The notes: generated by a model not told the origin, from the sequence alone. Numbered from the stretch's first letter, positions 18,213 to 29,225 are shown. The stretch is 64,000 nucleotides of DNA from Paracoccus sp. TOH (GCF_030388245.1 NZ_CP098360.1:1820501-1884500); one strand, 5' to 3'. Translations and numbers: made by a program.

Positions 18213-18238
18213 GCCGGAATCCGATACGGGATTCCGGC
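18213..18238 (+). terminator. Hairpin after the GNAT gene
   Basis: Perfect 10-bp arms GCCGGAATCC / GGATTCCGGC surround a 6-base loop, followed by TATCGATATTTT. It is likely a terminator, with a weak U-tract. Confidence 0.5.
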
Positions 18239-18288
18239 TATCGATATTTTCCCTGGAATGGCCCGCATGTGTTTCGGCATGCAATCTT

Positions 18289-19950
18289 GGGTCTGACGCA
18301 GATTTGGTGCAGTTTAGCTTCAACCTCGCTACATTTTGGCCTTCTTCCAGGGAGGTTACCGATGACGGCATGGTTTTCACGCCGAGATTTTCTGCCGGCA
18401 GGGCTTACGGCCGATCAGATCGAGCTCGATGGCAATACGATCCGTATCCATGCCCGCTCTTCGGCGGCCGCGGCCGCCTGTCCACACTGCGGGAGCATTT
18501 CGGACCATGTCCACAGTCGGTATCGACGTCGCCCGGCCGATGTTCCTGCGCATGGGCGAGCCGTGGAAATCGTCCTGCAGGTTCGTCGCTTTCGCTGCCG
18601 CGCGCCCGGCTGTCCGGCCCGGATTTTCGCCGAACGGTTTCCGTCCGGCGTCACCCGACCGCATATGCGACGCACCTCGCGCCTGCAGGAGCTTGTGCGC
18701 CACCTCGGTCTTGCCCTCGGCGGACGCCCTGCTCAGGCGCTCGCCCGGCGCCTTCTGGTGCCGGCAAGCAAAGACACGTTCTTGCGTGGGGCGCGGAGCC
18801 TGATGGGCCCCGTCTCCGAACCACCGCGTGTCATCGGCATCGATGACTGGGCATGGCGCAAGGGGCAGCGTTACGGCACGATGATCTGCGACCTGGAACG
18901 GCGGCAGGTGATCGACCTGCTGCCCGATCGCGAGCCTGCCACCGTGGAAGCGTGGCTCCGCGCACATCCCGGCATCCGGATCATCGCCCGCGACCGCAAC
19001 GGCGGCTATGGCGGTGCCGCCACCCGTGCCTTGCCACAGGCGGTTCAGGTCGCCGATCGTTGGCATCTGCTTGAGAACGCGAGTGCCGCATTCCTGGCGG
19101 CCGTGCAGCGCAGCATGCCCGTCATCCGCAGGGCGATCGGGGCGAAGACGCTCGATCCCGCGCTGCTGACGGCAGCGGAAAGGCTGCAATACGAAGGCCT
19201 TCGGCGTCGCCAGCAAACCAATCGGATGGTGAGGACGATGGCCGATGAGGGCCTGCCCATCAAGCGTATCGTCCGCTCGACCGGCCTCAGCCGCAAGCTC
19301 GTTCGCCAGATCCTGCGTGGCGAGCGCGAAGATGTCTTCCGCATCCGCGAAAGCAGTCTGACACCCTGGCTGCCACGGCTGGAGCGGGAATGGAACGGTG
19401 GTTGCCGGAATGGCGCCGAGCTTTGGCGCCGCCTCAGGGAGGATGGTTTCCGCGGCAGTCTTCGGGTCGTCGGAGAATGGGCGACACGCCAGCGCCGCGC
19501 CGAGCAAGCTGTGCCGAACGGGACGGGCAAATCACCACCTGCGCGCAGGATTGCGCGGCTCCTGACCATGGGGCGGGATCACCTGTCCAGAGCCGATGCG
19601 CTTCAGGTCGCGCAGATCGAAGCGGCATTGCCAGCCCTTGCGACCGCCCGGGCGCTCGCCGACAGGTTCACGGATATGGTTCGAAACGGGCGTGAGGATG
19701 TCTTGGCCAGCTGGCTCGATGAGGCGGCAGACAGCATGATCGCTTCCTTTGCCCGTGGCCTTCGCAGCGACTGCGCCGCCGTTGCCGCCGCCTTGCGCGA
19801 ACCTTGGTCGAACGGGCAGACAGAGGGGCAGATCAATCGGCTGAAGACCCTCAAACGCCAGATGTATGGCCGCGCAAACATCGATCTGCTCAGGGCAAGG
19901 CTCCTCGCCCCGGCGTAAACCAGAAAATGCACCAACTTTGAGTCAGACCC
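18289..19950 (+). mobile_element. ISL3-family insertion sequence
   Basis: The 1,662-bp element has terminal inverted repeats GGGTCTGACGCAGATTTGGT (left) and GGGTCTGACTCAAAGTTGGT (right, inverted), followed by GCA in both. It carries one transposase gene. The 8-bp flanks GCAATCTT and AGTTTTGT do not match, although ISL3 elements normally make 8-bp duplications. The flanks were therefore rearranged after insertion, in line with the missing 5' part of the MFS gene to the right. Confidence 0.88.
18362..19918 (+). CDS. ISL3-family transposase
   Basis: This 518-residue protein has an N-terminal zinc-binding region ([15 protein letters not shown], then [16 protein letters not shown]) and a DDE catalytic core starting with [16 protein letters not shown] near residue 160. 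[11 protein letters not shown] lies near 235. The C-terminal [22 protein letters not shown] motif is diagnostic of ISL3. It appears intact, so the IS may be active. Confidence 0.93.
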   Translation: MTAWFSRRDFLPAGLTADQIELDGNTIRIHARSSAAAAACPHCGSISDHVHSRYRRRPADVPAHGRAVEIVLQVRRFRCRAPGCPARIFAERFPSGVTRPHMRRTSRLQELVRHLGLALGGRPAQALARRLLVPASKDTFLRGARSLMGPVSEPPRVIGIDDWAWRKGQRYGTMICDLERRQVIDLLPDREPATVEAWLRAHPGIRIIARDRNGGYGGAATRALPQAVQVADRWHLLENASAAFLAAVQRSMPVIRRAIGAKTLDPALLTAAERLQYEGLRRRQQTNRMVRTMADEGLPIKRIVRSTGLSRKLVRQILRGEREDVFRIRESSLTPWLPRLEREWNGGCRNGAELWRRLREDGFRGSLRVVGEWATRQRRAEQAVPNGTGKSPPARRIARLLTMGRDHLSRADALQVAQIEAALPALATARALADRFTDMVRNGREDVLASWLDEAADSMIASFARGLRSDCAAVAAALREPWSNGQTEGQINRLKTLKRQMYGRANIDLLRARLLAPA

Positions 19951-20878
19951 AGTTTTGTGCGCTGATTGACACCTCGCTGCCCATCGCGCTGGCGGGCCGC
20001 GTCCTGACGGCGTTCAACCACGGCACCTTCTTCGGTATCGGCTCGATCATCGCCGCCTCGCTGGTCGCTAAGGATCGGCAGACCAGCGCCATCGCCTTCA
20101 TGTTTTCGGGACTGACCATGGCGAACCTGATCGGCGTGCCGGCCGGCACTTGGCTGGCGCAGGTCTACGACTGGCGGCTGGTGTTCTGGCTGATCGCTGG
20201 GATCGGCCTCGTCACCGCGCTGAGCGTCGCGCTGCTGGTGCCCCGGATCGAGCCGGGCAAGGCCATTGCGCTGAAGGCCGAGTTGCGCGCCTTCATGGAC
20301 CCGCAGGTGCTGCTGGCCATGGGCATCACGATCTTCGGCCCCGCCGCCTTCTTCACCTCGATCACCTATATCGCGCCGATGATGGTCGAGGAGGCGGGCC
20401 TCTCGGAAGCGGGTGTCGCGCGGATCATGGTTCTGTTCGGTCTGGGGCTGGTGGTCGGCAACTGGATCGGCGGCCGCTTCGCCGACCGTTCGCTGTTCGG
20501 GACCTTATTCGTGACGCTTGCAGCCCAGGCTGCGGTGCTGGTCGTCTTCTGGCTCGGCGTCGGCAGCCCGGCCGTGGTATCGGTCTCGGTATTCCTGATG
20601 GCGGCCTTCGGCTTCGCCACCGTGTCGCCGATCCAGAAACTGGTCATGGAGCGCGCCAGCCGCGCCGGCGCGCCCACCATGGCTGCATCGGTGAACATCG
20701 GCATGTTCAACCTCGGCAACGCGATCGGAGCATGGGCCGGCGGCGCGACCATCGCGGCCGGGTTCGGCCTGGCCTCGCCGAACTGGGCGGGCGCACTCCT
20801 TTCGCTGTAGCCTTGGGCTTGGCCATGGTCGCCTGGGCGACGGCCGAACGAGCCTACTCTGCGGTCCCGGCGGAATAG
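19951..20878 (+). pseudogene. MFS transporter, truncated by the IS and frameshifted
   Basis: Right of the IS end the frame reads SLPIALAGRVLTAFNHGTFF, the middle of a DHA1-type efflux transporter (around the third to fourth membrane helix). About eight further helices follow. The N-terminal quarter is missing. At about 20806 the frame meets TAG. One missing base there restores VALGLAMVAWATAE and a natural stop at 20876-20878. Two separate lesions show that the gene is dead. Confidence 0.8.
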
Positions 20879-21254
20879 GTTCGACCTCGACACCTCCGCG
20901 AGCGAGGCATGCAGCTTCGGGCTCACAAAACTGATCAGTTCCATATCAGCGGTGCGGTCCCACGGTGATGTTGGAGCGGCTTCCGTGGGAAGGGCCGGGT
21001 CAAGGCGATCAGCTGGGGGGTGCGAGTATCTGCGGCGGCTGTTGCGCAGGTCGATTCGAGACAGCCGCCAGCGCCTCATGAAGATGTTGCCGCGGCATAT
21101 GCGGGTTGCATGCGGTGCCATCAAATCACGTAAAACGGTAAAAACTGCTGGAAATTCGTGCTTCCGTTGGCGAAGGTTGCCTGATCGAATTGTAATGTTC
21201 ACGATCAGGAATGGGGAGGATTTAAAGCCTTCCTGCGTGCCGCTTTAGGTTTTC
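20879..21254. other. Gene-free stretch upstream of the helicase operon
   Basis: I see no convincing gene. The last 130 bp become A+T-rich (GGTAAAAACTG, TTGTAATGTTC) and probably carry the promoter of the helicase gene. No motif is clear enough to mark. Confidence 0.4.
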
Positions 21255-24200
21255 ATGGAGGCAGAGTTGGACGATTTGGGCCTGGGCATCGAAGATACGC
21301 CCTATATGGGCGGCGGCACGCTGGCGGAGAAGCTCGACCGAGCCCGGATGGAGCTTCTGGACCTGTCGGCGCGCAACCGGCTCCTCAACATGCCGAAATC
21401 CGCGAAGGCCGCGAAGAGCATTGAGGTCGTCGATGAGCGCAGTAGCGAGATTTTCCGTCTCCTTGTCGGCGAAACCAAGGCGTTCACCTTCCTTCCCGGC
21501 CTTCCCTCCAGAAAGTCTGCCCAGCCATCTGATGGCGAGGACGAGGAACGCAGCGCCGAGGAGGATACGGACGTCATCCAGGATCTGGCCCTTCCCGAGG
21601 ACGACGAACTCGATGAGCGCGGCATCGCGGGGCGCCATGCGGATACGCGCCTTCAGACCCGGTTTACCCCGGAAGGACTGCAGAAGCGGCTGTTGGATCT
21701 TTACTATGATGCGCGGACTCTGGAGGACGAGCAGGGCGTAAACGTCCTTTACCTGACCCTGGGCGCACTTCGCTGGGTCGATCCCAATGACAAGAAGAAT
21801 ATCCGTCACGCGCCGCTGCTGCTGATCCCGGTCTCGCTGGAGCGTGGCACGGCCGGGGAACGGTTCCGCCTGCGGGCGCGGCCAGAGGATTTCGCGACAA
21901 ACCTGTCGCTCGAGAATTTCCTGGATCGGATTCATGGGATCCGGCTGCCTGAGGTTGAAATTTCCGAAGCCTTCGACTTGCAGGCATATTTCGACGCGGT
22001 GGGCGCTTCGCTGGAGGGCAAGGAGGGCTGGGGTGTCGAACCGGACATGGTGGTCCTGGGGTTCTTCTCCTTCGCCAAGTTCATGATGTATCGAGACCTC
22101 GATCCCGCCACCTGGCCGGCCGAGGCCTCGATCACGTCGAAGCCCTTGCTGAAGGGATTGCTGGCCGACGGCTTCGAATCCGGTGACCCTCTTCACCCGG
22201 ACGATCAGCCGATTGACCAGATCATTCCGCCGGCTGAACTCCATCATATTCTCGACAGCGACAGCTCGCAGACCCTAGCGGTTCACGAGGTGCGGATGGG
22301 CCGTAACCTGGTCATCCAGGGGCCGCCCGGCACCGGTAAGAGCCAGACCATCGCCAACCTGATTGCGGCGGCGGTGGCGGATGGGAGGACCGTGCTGTTC
22401 GTGGCCGAAAAGATGGCCGCGCTGGAGGTGGTGAAGCGCCGCCTGGATGCGACCGGGGTTGGTGCTGCCTGCCTGGAACTGCACAGCCGCAAGGCCAACA
22501 AGAAGGCGGTTCTGGAGGAGATCAAGCGAACATGGGAAAACGGCGCCCCGCGCACGGCGGACATCGGCTCGCTGAACACCCGTCTGGGAGAATTGCGCGA
22601 TGAACTGAATGGCCATGCGACCCGTATGCACAAGCGTGACCGGGTCTCCGGCCTGACACCATATCAGGTTATCGGCCAGTTGGTGCGGCTCCGCTCTTCT
22701 GGTGAGCAGCCGAATGATATCAGGCTCGATCGGCCGGAGGACTGGACTCGTGACGGCTTCGAGGAGCGGCATGGGATTCTGCGCGAATTGGTCGAGCGCG
22801 TCCTGGAGATCGGCAACCCGTCTCAGCACATATGGTATGGCGTGGAGCTCGTCAGCGTCACCCCCATGGAGGTCGAACGGCTGACCACACGCCTTGCCGC
22901 AGCCGCAGTATCCAGTGGGGATATCGAAGCTTCCTCTGCCCGGCTGGCGACGATGCTTCATGCCGAAGCACCGCGCACCGGCAAGGAGTTGGAAGCGCTG
23001 GTCGGCCTTGCCCGCCGCATCGCTGAGGCACCCTTGACGCGCGAAGCGCTCGCTTCCGGCGAGTGGTCAGATATTTCCGCGTTGGAGGAGATCCTGCGGA
23101 ACGGTGAACTGGTAAGCGAAATTCGTCAGGTGCTTCGGGGCCGGATCAAGGGCGATGCCTGGCGTTGTGAAAATCTCGATGCGAGAGAACCGCTCAGGGC
23201 ACTTCCTGCGACGACCGTGGAGTCGGATTTCGGGATCATTGCCGAATTGGCCAGCAAGTTGATTCCCACGCTCGAAGCCGCACGTGACCTTGCCAAGCGG
23301 CTCGGCGAGACGTCACCCGATACGATCGACGAGATCGTGACGCTTGTCCGGGTCGCTGAACGTGTTGCCACGGCTCCGATAGCACCGCCTGCCGCGCTGG
23401 CAGATCCAATATGGGAACAGCATCCCGGATTGCCGGCAGATCTCGTCTCGGCATTGCGTGAGTATCAGAATGCGAAAGCGGAACTTGACGGCAAGGTCGT
23501 GGAGGCGGCCTGGGACACGGATCTGACCGCGGCGCGCAACGTGCTTGCCGCGCACGGAACCGGTTTCTTCAAGAGCTTCAGCGGCGAATGGCGGCGCGCA
23601 AACCGGCTTGCGCGATCCTGCCTGGCCAATCCGGCCCAACCGCTCGAGGCGACGCTGACCCAGTTGGACCGGCTCAAGCAAGGAAAGGCCGCACGGGCTG
23701 AGATCGCGAAAGACGAGGCGCCAGGCCGTTCGGCTTTCGGTGGGCTTTGGCGCGGAGAGCGTTCTGACCCCTTGCAACTTGCCGCGGTCGTGGAATGGCA
23801 AGCCGGCTTGGGTGAGGCCGCAAAATCGGTTCGACGTATTGTCATGCGCCAGCCGGAGCGGGAGGAGGTTTCCAGGCTCCTCGACCGTCTGGCGGGCCTC
23901 GCAGCGATCCGGGAGGCAGCGGATCACCTGATTCGCTTGCTGGAGAGTCCGGTGAATGTGACGGCGGATGTCCTTGCGCATCGTGCTGTGGAACTGACTG
24001 CTGCGGATCAGGCAACCTCCGGTCTTTTCGAACAGTTGCCTCCCAGCCTGGGAGAACGCTTGGTGCTCCTCGATCGTCTGGACGAGGGCCGGCGCTCCGA
24101 ACGGTTGCTCGGTGAAAGTGAACCCAGCGCCAGCGCGGCTTTTGGGCCGCTCTGGGCCGGCGCCGATTCCGACTGGCGTCAGCTGCGAGTCGCTGCGAAG

Positions 24201-26840
24201 TGGGTCGCCGACAATTCCGATCTTGTCGAATTGGGCGGGAAGGTCGAGGAACGCGAAGCGGCCGCAGAGCTGGCCGACGAAATAGAGACGCGATCCACCG
24301 GTTTGGGTGCGGATCTCGACAAGCTCGCGGCCGATCTCCACCTTGATCTGGCTGGATCTTTCGGCGCCGATCTGGACGATATCCCGATGACAGCGCTCAC
24401 CGCGCGACTTCGGGATTGGAGCGGCGCAGGCGAGAGCCTTTTCCAATGGACCGCCTATCGGGATCGTGCCGGACGGGGGCGGCAACTCGGCTGCGGCGAT
24501 GTGGTGGATCGTCTGGAAGATGGGCGGTTTGATCCGGGCCGGGTCATTCCCTCTTTCGAGATGGTCTATTACGAGGCCCTGCATAACGGGCTGATTGCTG
24601 CAGACCCTGACCTTGCGCGCTTCGATGGTGCGCTCCACTCCAGAAAAGTGGCGGAATTCGCCGAGTTCGACCTGCAGCGCATCCGGGTGTCCGCCGACGA
24701 GACGGTTCGTGCTCATTACCGGCGCGTGCCGCCGCGGGATGGCGGTGCGATCGGTCCGCTCGGGGTGCTTCGCAACGAATTGCAGAAGCGGCGCGGTCAC
24801 ATGCCGATCCGCAAACTGGTCGAAAGGGCAGGACCGGCGCTTCAGGCGCTCAAGCCGGTATTCATGATGAGCCCGCTTTCGGTTGCGCAGTTCCTCGCGC
24901 CCGGCGCAGTCGAGTTCGATCTGCTGGTCATGGACGAAGCAAGCCAGATCCAGCCGGTCGATGCCCTCGGCGCGGTGGCCCGTGCCAGGCAGGTCGTGGT
25001 CGTGGGCGATCCTCGCCAGTTGCCGCCGACGGCATTCTTTGCCCGAATGACCGGGGGCGGCGACGAGGACGAGGATGATGGCAGCCGGGTCACGGATATC
25101 GAAAGCATCCTTGGCCTTTTCACCGCGCGTGGCTTGCCGATGCAGATGCTGCGCTGGCACTATCGCAGCCGGCACCAGTCGCTGATCGCGGTCAGCAACC
25201 GGCAGTTTTACGAGAGCAAGCTTTTCGTTGTTCCCAGCCCCTATACGGCGGAGGCAGGGATGGGGCTTCGATTCCACCATATTCCTGATGGGCTCTTCGA
25301 CGCGGGCGGCAAGCGCTGCAACCAGGTCGAGGCGAAGGTGGTGGCGCGAGCGATCATCGAACATGCGCTGTCGCATCCGGATCTTTCGCTCGGTGTGGCG
25401 GCCTTTTCGGTGGCGCAGCGCCGGGCGATCCTGGATGAGCTGGAGCTGTTGCGGCGCGCTCATCCGGAAACGGAAGGCTTTTTCCATTCCCATCCCTCGG
25501 AGCCGTTCTTCGTCAAGAACCTGGAAAACGTCCAGGGCGACGAACGGGACGTGATCTTCATCTCGGTCGGCTACGGCCCGACCGTGCCGGGCGGACGGGT
25601 GCCGATGCGCTTCGGCCCACTCGGGTCCGAAGGCGGCGAACGGCGCCTTAACGTCCTGATCAGCCGCGCGAAGCAGCGTTGCGAGGTCTTCTCGTCGATG
25701 ACGGACGAGGATATCGATCCGGATTTCGCCCAATCCCGCAAGGGCGTGTTCGCCTTCCGGATGTTCCTGCATTTTGCCCGCACCGGCAGTCTTGCGATGG
25801 GCGAGGCGACTGGCCGGGACCACGACAGCGTGTTCGAGGAGCAGGTGGCCAAGGCGCTGCACGAGCGTGGCTACCATGTCCACCGGCAGGTCGGCCTGGC
25901 AGGCTTCTTCATCGACCTGGCGGTTTCCGATCCGGATCGGCCGGGGCGCTATCTTCTGGGGATCGAATGTGATGGTGCTGCGTATCACGATGCGCTTTCT
26001 GCGCGGGATCGCGACCGGCTCCGGCAGTCGGTCCTGGAAAGCCACGGCTGGCACATCCACCGTATCTGGAGCACGGACTGGTTCCAGCGGCCGCAGCAGG
26101 AACTGGCTCGTGTGATCAGCGCGATCGATGCCGCTAAAGCGGAGGACGCGGCCCGGGAGGTGAGGCGTCAGAAGCCCACGGTCCGGATCACCTCCCAGGA
26201 TGTTGGTGACTATACGCTGATGGGGGTCGAGATGGGCGAGGAGGCCGAGATCGTTACGCCGGAAGTGCCGGGGCCGAACTTCTATGAAGAAACCGTGCTG
26301 GAACGGGCACCGCACCACCTTGGCGAACTCCATGAACTGCCCAGAGAGGTGCTGGTCTCCTATGTCGAGCGCGTGGCCGAGGTCGAAGGACCAATTCATG
26401 TCGACGAGGTCGTGACCCGGATTCGGGAAGCCTGGGGCCTAAAAAGAGCCGGGGCCCGCATACGGGATGCCATTGAGGCTGCCGTCGATGTCGCTGCCCG
26501 CAAAGGCTCCATACTCCGCGATGGCGACTTCGTTTCCATCGAGGGACGCCAGGCCGTATTGAGGGATCGCTCAGTCGTTACCTCGTCAGGGCTGCGCAAG
26601 CCGGAAGCTATCCCGCTCGATGAAATCGCGGCCGGAGCGATGGCCCTCGCAGCCGCCAACTACGGCGCTCCCGTGGACCAGTTGGTCACCGAGGTCGCGC
26701 GTGGCCTTGGCTTCAAGGCAACAAGCGACGGGCTCAAGCGCAGGATCGTAGAGGGGATAGAGTTGGCGCAACGAGACGGGCGGCTGGAAGAGCAGAACGG
26801 ACTGCTTCAGGCGGTGTCGGTGCCAGTGGAGACGGGTTGA
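21255..26840 (+). CDS. Giant SF1 helicase with DUF4011, MTES_1575-type nuclease and DUF3320 regions (predicted defence protein)
   Basis: The 1,861-residue protein is a multidomain DNA/RNA-acting enzyme. The N-terminal region (LDLSARNRLLNMP near residue 35, then VLYLTLGALRW) is DUF4011. Walker A GPPGTGKSQTIAN is at about 356 and begins a UPF1-like SF1 helicase split by a long helical insert. Walker B VMDEASQIQP is near 1222, motif III GDPRQLPPT near 1257, and motifs V-VI near 1415-1475 with NVLISRAKQR. Residues about 1525-1620 contain GIECDGAAYH and HGWHIHRIWSTDWF, the Vsr/DUF559-like nuclease of MTES_1575 type. The C-terminus is DUF3320-like. Such helicase-Vsr proteins are known anti-phage genes (Hhe type). 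The next gene starts 120 bp downstream on the same strand. Confidence 0.85.
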   Translation: MEAELDDLGLGIEDTPYMGGGTLAEKLDRARMELLDLSARNRLLNMPKSAKAAKSIEVVDERSSEIFRLLVGETKAFTFLPGLPSRKSAQPSDGEDEERSAEEDTDVIQDLALPEDDELDERGIAGRHADTRLQTRFTPEGLQKRLLDLYYDARTLEDEQGVNVLYLTLGALRWVDPNDKKNIRHAPLLLIPVSLERGTAGERFRLRARPEDFATNLSLENFLDRIHGIRLPEVEISEAFDLQAYFDAVGASLEGKEGWGVEPDMVVLGFFSFAKFMMYRDLDPATWPAEASITSKPLLKGLLADGFESGDPLHPDDQPIDQIIPPAELHHILDSDSSQTLAVHEVRMGRNLVIQGPPGTGKSQTIANLIAAAVADGRTVLFVAEKMAALEVVKRRLDATGVGAACLELHSRKANKKAVLEEIKRTWENGAPRTADIGSLNTRLGELRDELNGHATRMHKRDRVSGLTPYQVIGQLVRLRSSGEQPNDIRLDRPEDWTRDGFEERHGILRELVERVLEIGNPSQHIWYGVELVSVTPMEVERLTTRLAAAAVSSGDIEASSARLATMLHAEAPRTGKELEALVGLARRIAEAPLTREALASGEWSDISALEEILRNGELVSEIRQVLRGRIKGDAWRCENLDAREPLRALPATTVESDFGIIAELASKLIPTLEAARDLAKRLGETSPDTIDEIVTLVRVAERVATAPIAPPAALADPIWEQHPGLPADLVSALREYQNAKAELDGKVVEAAWDTDLTAARNVLAAHGTGFFKSFSGEWRRANRLARSCLANPAQPLEATLTQLDRLKQGKAARAEIAKDEAPGRSAFGGLWRGERSDPLQLAAVVEWQAGLGEAAKSVRRIVMRQPEREEVSRLLDRLAGLAAIREAADHLIRLLESPVNVTADVLAHRAVELTAADQATSGLFEQLPPSLGERLVLLDRLDEGRRSERLLGESEPSASAAFGPLWAGADSDWRQLRVAAKWVADNSDLVELGGKVEEREAAAELADEIETRSTGLGADLDKLAADLHLDLAGSFGADLDDIPMTALTARLRDWSGAGESLFQWTAYRDRAGRGRQLGCGDVVDRLEDGRFDPGRVIPSFEMVYYEALHNGLIAADPDLARFDGALHSRKVAEFAEFDLQRIRVSADETVRAHYRRVPPRDGGAIGPLGVLRNELQKRRGHMPIRKLVERAGPALQALKPVFMMSPLSVAQFLAPGAVEFDLLVMDEASQIQPVDALGAVARARQVVVVGDPRQLPPTAFFARMTGGGDEDEDDGSRVTDIESILGLFTARGLPMQMLRWHYRSRHQSLIAVSNRQFYESKLFVVPSPYTAEAGMGLRFHHIPDGLFDAGGKRCNQVEAKVVARAIIEHALSHPDLSLGVAAFSVAQRRAILDELELLRRAHPETEGFFHSHPSEPFFVKNLENVQGDERDVIFISVGYGPTVPGGRVPMRFGPLGSEGGERRLNVLISRAKQRCEVFSSMTDEDIDPDFAQSRKGVFAFRMFLHFARTGSLAMGEATGRDHDSVFEEQVAKALHERGYHVHRQVGLAGFFIDLAVSDPDRPGRYLLGIECDGAAYHDALSARDRDRLRQSVLESHGWHIHRIWSTDWFQRPQQELARVISAIDAAKAEDAAREVRRQKPTVRITSQDVGDYTLMGVEMGEEAEIVTPEVPGPNFYEETVLERAPHHLGELHELPREVLVSYVERVAEVEGPIHVDEVVTRIREAWGLKRAGARIRDAIEAAVDVAARKGSILRDGDFVSIEGRQAVLRDRSVVTSSGLRKPEAIPLDEIAAGAMALAAANYGAPVDQLVTEVARGLGFKATSDGLKRRIVEGIELAQRDGRLEEQNGLLQAVSVPVETG

Positions 26841-26960
26841 GACGAGGTGATCAACACGGTCCGGATGCAGAGGACGGAGTCCAAGTGCATTCAGAAGTGT
26901 CCATGAGAGCGGGCTGGTCCTATCGGTCCGGTAAAAGTTGATTGGTAGGAGAGAGCAGGC

Positions 26961-29189
26961 TTGCTGACACGCATTAGACGTATCAAGGGTCTTGGAGTAT
27001 TCGGGGATTTCACAGCTGACCAAAATCTTCCAGACTTTGCCCGCTACAACCTGGTTTACGGATCCAACGGTTCGGGTAAGACAACCCTCTCTCGGCTTTT
27101 CGCTGCCTTTGAGGCTGGAGTGCATCCTGAGTTCTCGGGTTTGGAATATGGCTGCGACACGCAGCGTGGTTCGATAAAAAACGGGCAAGCTTATAGTCGT
27201 AAAGTTCGTGTGTTCAATTCGGACTACATTGAGGCGAATATAGGCCAGCTCCATACACCGCTTCGACATATTCTGATCGTCGGCGAAGAAAACAAGGTGC
27301 TAGCCGAAGAGGCGGCGAGCGAACGTATCGCACACGAGGCACGTGAACGCGACATTGCAGCGGCCAGGACGAAGAAGTCAAAGCTAGAAACTGACAGGGG
27401 CAAGGTTTTCTCGGCAATCGCCAAAACTATTGGCGAGGCAACCAGTGGCATGAGCCTTCGGAGCTATCGCAAGCCGGATGCGGAAGCTGCCTTCACCCGC
27501 GAAGCAGACTTGGCCACTCTGACCGAGGAAGATCTCGATTCCCACCGGGCGACGGTCCACCAGGTGCAGTTGGAAAGCGTATCGATTCCTGAATGGCCGA
27601 GCACGGAAGGAGGTTTCCGTGTCCGCTGCGAGGCCTTGGCTCGCATTACTGCAGAGTTGTTGGCTCGAACTGCTCAAGCAGGCGCTCTCCGACGTTTGAC
27701 CGAGGAGCCGGAGATCGCCGCATGGGTAGAAACAGGCCTCACCCTGCATCGCGCACATGCCTCGGAAACCTGCGAATTCTGCGCACAACCGCTCCCGTTG
27801 GCGCGAATGAAGCTTCTGGCTGAGCACTTTGGCGTTGAGGACCAAAATCTTAAAGCTGAGATTGAATTGGCGATCGGCCAAGCAAAGATCCTTTCGCAGG
27901 ATCTCGCGACACTTTCACCCACGTCTAGAGCCGAACTCTACTCCGAGTTGCGGTCAGGGTATGATGCCGCCGTAGCACTACTCGAAGAATGTCGTAGCGC
28001 TCTTGCCCATCAGCTCTCGACGTTAGAGGTTACACTTGGGGAGAAGCTTCTCCAGCGGAGCGTTCCGCTTGTCCGGAATTTGCCGGTCGATCTCGGCCCG
28101 GTAGAGGAAGCGTTGCTTCAGATCGGTCAAATCATCACGAAACATAATGAGAAAACGGCCGCGTTCGAACAGGCGCGAAGCATCGCCCGCGCGCAGATTG
28201 AAAGGCATTACCTCTCAACAATCAAAAACCAAATTGATGATTTCGACGCCCAGATCGTCGAGCAACAGACGCTCATTGATCGCTTGACCGAGGGCGCGGC
28301 AAATCTGCCCGATACCCGCAGTCTTTCTGAACTGAAAGCTTCATATGAGTCGAAGCAGTCCAAGGTTTCGAGCGCTCATACCGGCGGGGCCGAACTCACA
28401 AAAATGCTCCATACCTTCATTGGTCGAACCGAACTTACGTTTGAATCGGGCAGCGAAGGCTATCGTGTTCTGCGCCGTGGGCAGACCGCGAAGCGGCTGT
28501 CGGAAGGGGAAAGGACCGCTGTTGCCTTCCTCTATTTTATCGTGCAGCTTCAGGATCAGGACTTCACCTTATCTGATGGCTTGGTCGTGATTGACGACCC
28601 AATATCGAGCCTTGACGCTACCTCGATATACCAAGCTTTCGCATTCCTGAAAAATGCCGTCCAAGATGCTGCGCAAGTATTCATTCTCACCCATAATTTT
28701 GACTTTCTTAGGCTACTCCTGAATTGGGCATGCAACCTGAAGAAAGCCGATCGCGCCTATTTTATGATCGTATGCATAGAGTCGGAATTGGCTCGTGACG
28801 CCCGTTTGCAGCCACTTGACAAACTGCTGCATGATCACCCGACGGAGTATTGCTACCTGTTTAAATTGCTGTATGGGTTCAAAACCGACGGCACCATAAT
28901 GGCAGCGTATCATATTCCAAATGTGGCAAGAAAGGTTCTCGAAAGTTTTCTAGAGTTCCAGCGCCCGCAGGAGGCCAGCCTCCATGCCAAGCTAAACGCT
29001 ATTGGATTCGATCCGCTGAAAAAGACAGCTATCTACAAGTTCGCGAATGATCTTTCACACTTTACTGGAAAGGGGTTTGATCCAGCATTGGTGGCGGAAA
29101 CTCAGAAAAACGTGACCTATCTACTCGAGATGATCCAAACTGTAGCGCCTGATCATTACGCGGGCCTTGAGCAACTAGCGCTCCGCTGA
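26961..29189 (+). CDS. AAA ATPase of the RloC/AAA_13 type with CxxC hook
   Basis: This 742-residue ABC-type ATPase has Walker A GSNGSGKT at 34-41, long coiled coils with a CEFC zinc-hook-like motif at 271-274, a signature LSEGERTAVAF near 514, Walker B LVVIDDPISSLD near 543 and a switch histidine in LTHNFD. The layout matches RloC, a PrrC relative that cuts tRNA anticodon loops. The C-terminal part offers a possible nuclease triad, R657 and E661 (RxxxE) with H700, spaced much as in PrrC. The start codon is TTG, placed by a TAGGAGAG site. It lies between the helicase and an unrecognised gene, probably in one transcript. Confidence 0.75.
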   Translation: MLTRIRRIKGLGVFGDFTADQNLPDFARYNLVYGSNGSGKTTLSRLFAAFEAGVHPEFSGLEYGCDTQRGSIKNGQAYSRKVRVFNSDYIEANIGQLHTPLRHILIVGEENKVLAEEAASERIAHEARERDIAAARTKKSKLETDRGKVFSAIAKTIGEATSGMSLRSYRKPDAEAAFTREADLATLTEEDLDSHRATVHQVQLESVSIPEWPSTEGGFRVRCEALARITAELLARTAQAGALRRLTEEPEIAAWVETGLTLHRAHASETCEFCAQPLPLARMKLLAEHFGVEDQNLKAEIELAIGQAKILSQDLATLSPTSRAELYSELRSGYDAAVALLEECRSALAHQLSTLEVTLGEKLLQRSVPLVRNLPVDLGPVEEALLQIGQIITKHNEKTAAFEQARSIARAQIERHYLSTIKNQIDDFDAQIVEQQTLIDRLTEGAANLPDTRSLSELKASYESKQSKVSSAHTGGAELTKMLHTFIGRTELTFESGSEGYRVLRRGQTAKRLSEGERTAVAFLYFIVQLQDQDFTLSDGLVVIDDPISSLDATSIYQAFAFLKNAVQDAAQVFILTHNFDFLRLLLNWACNLKKADRAYFMIVCIESELARDARLQPLDKLLHDHPTEYCYLFKLLYGFKTDGTIMAAYHIPNVARKVLESFLEFQRPQEASLHAKLNAIGFDPLKKTAIYKFANDLSHFTGKGFDPALVAETQKNVTYLLEMIQTVAPDHYAGLEQLALR

Positions 29190-29225
29190 CACAACCCCAC
29201 AACAAACATCGGAGGCAATATTCGG

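Noticed and set aside
20366..21202. Minus-strand ORF of 278 residues over the MFS fragment
   Set aside because: Most of it is antisense to the MFS pseudogene, and the remainder shows no family or start signal.
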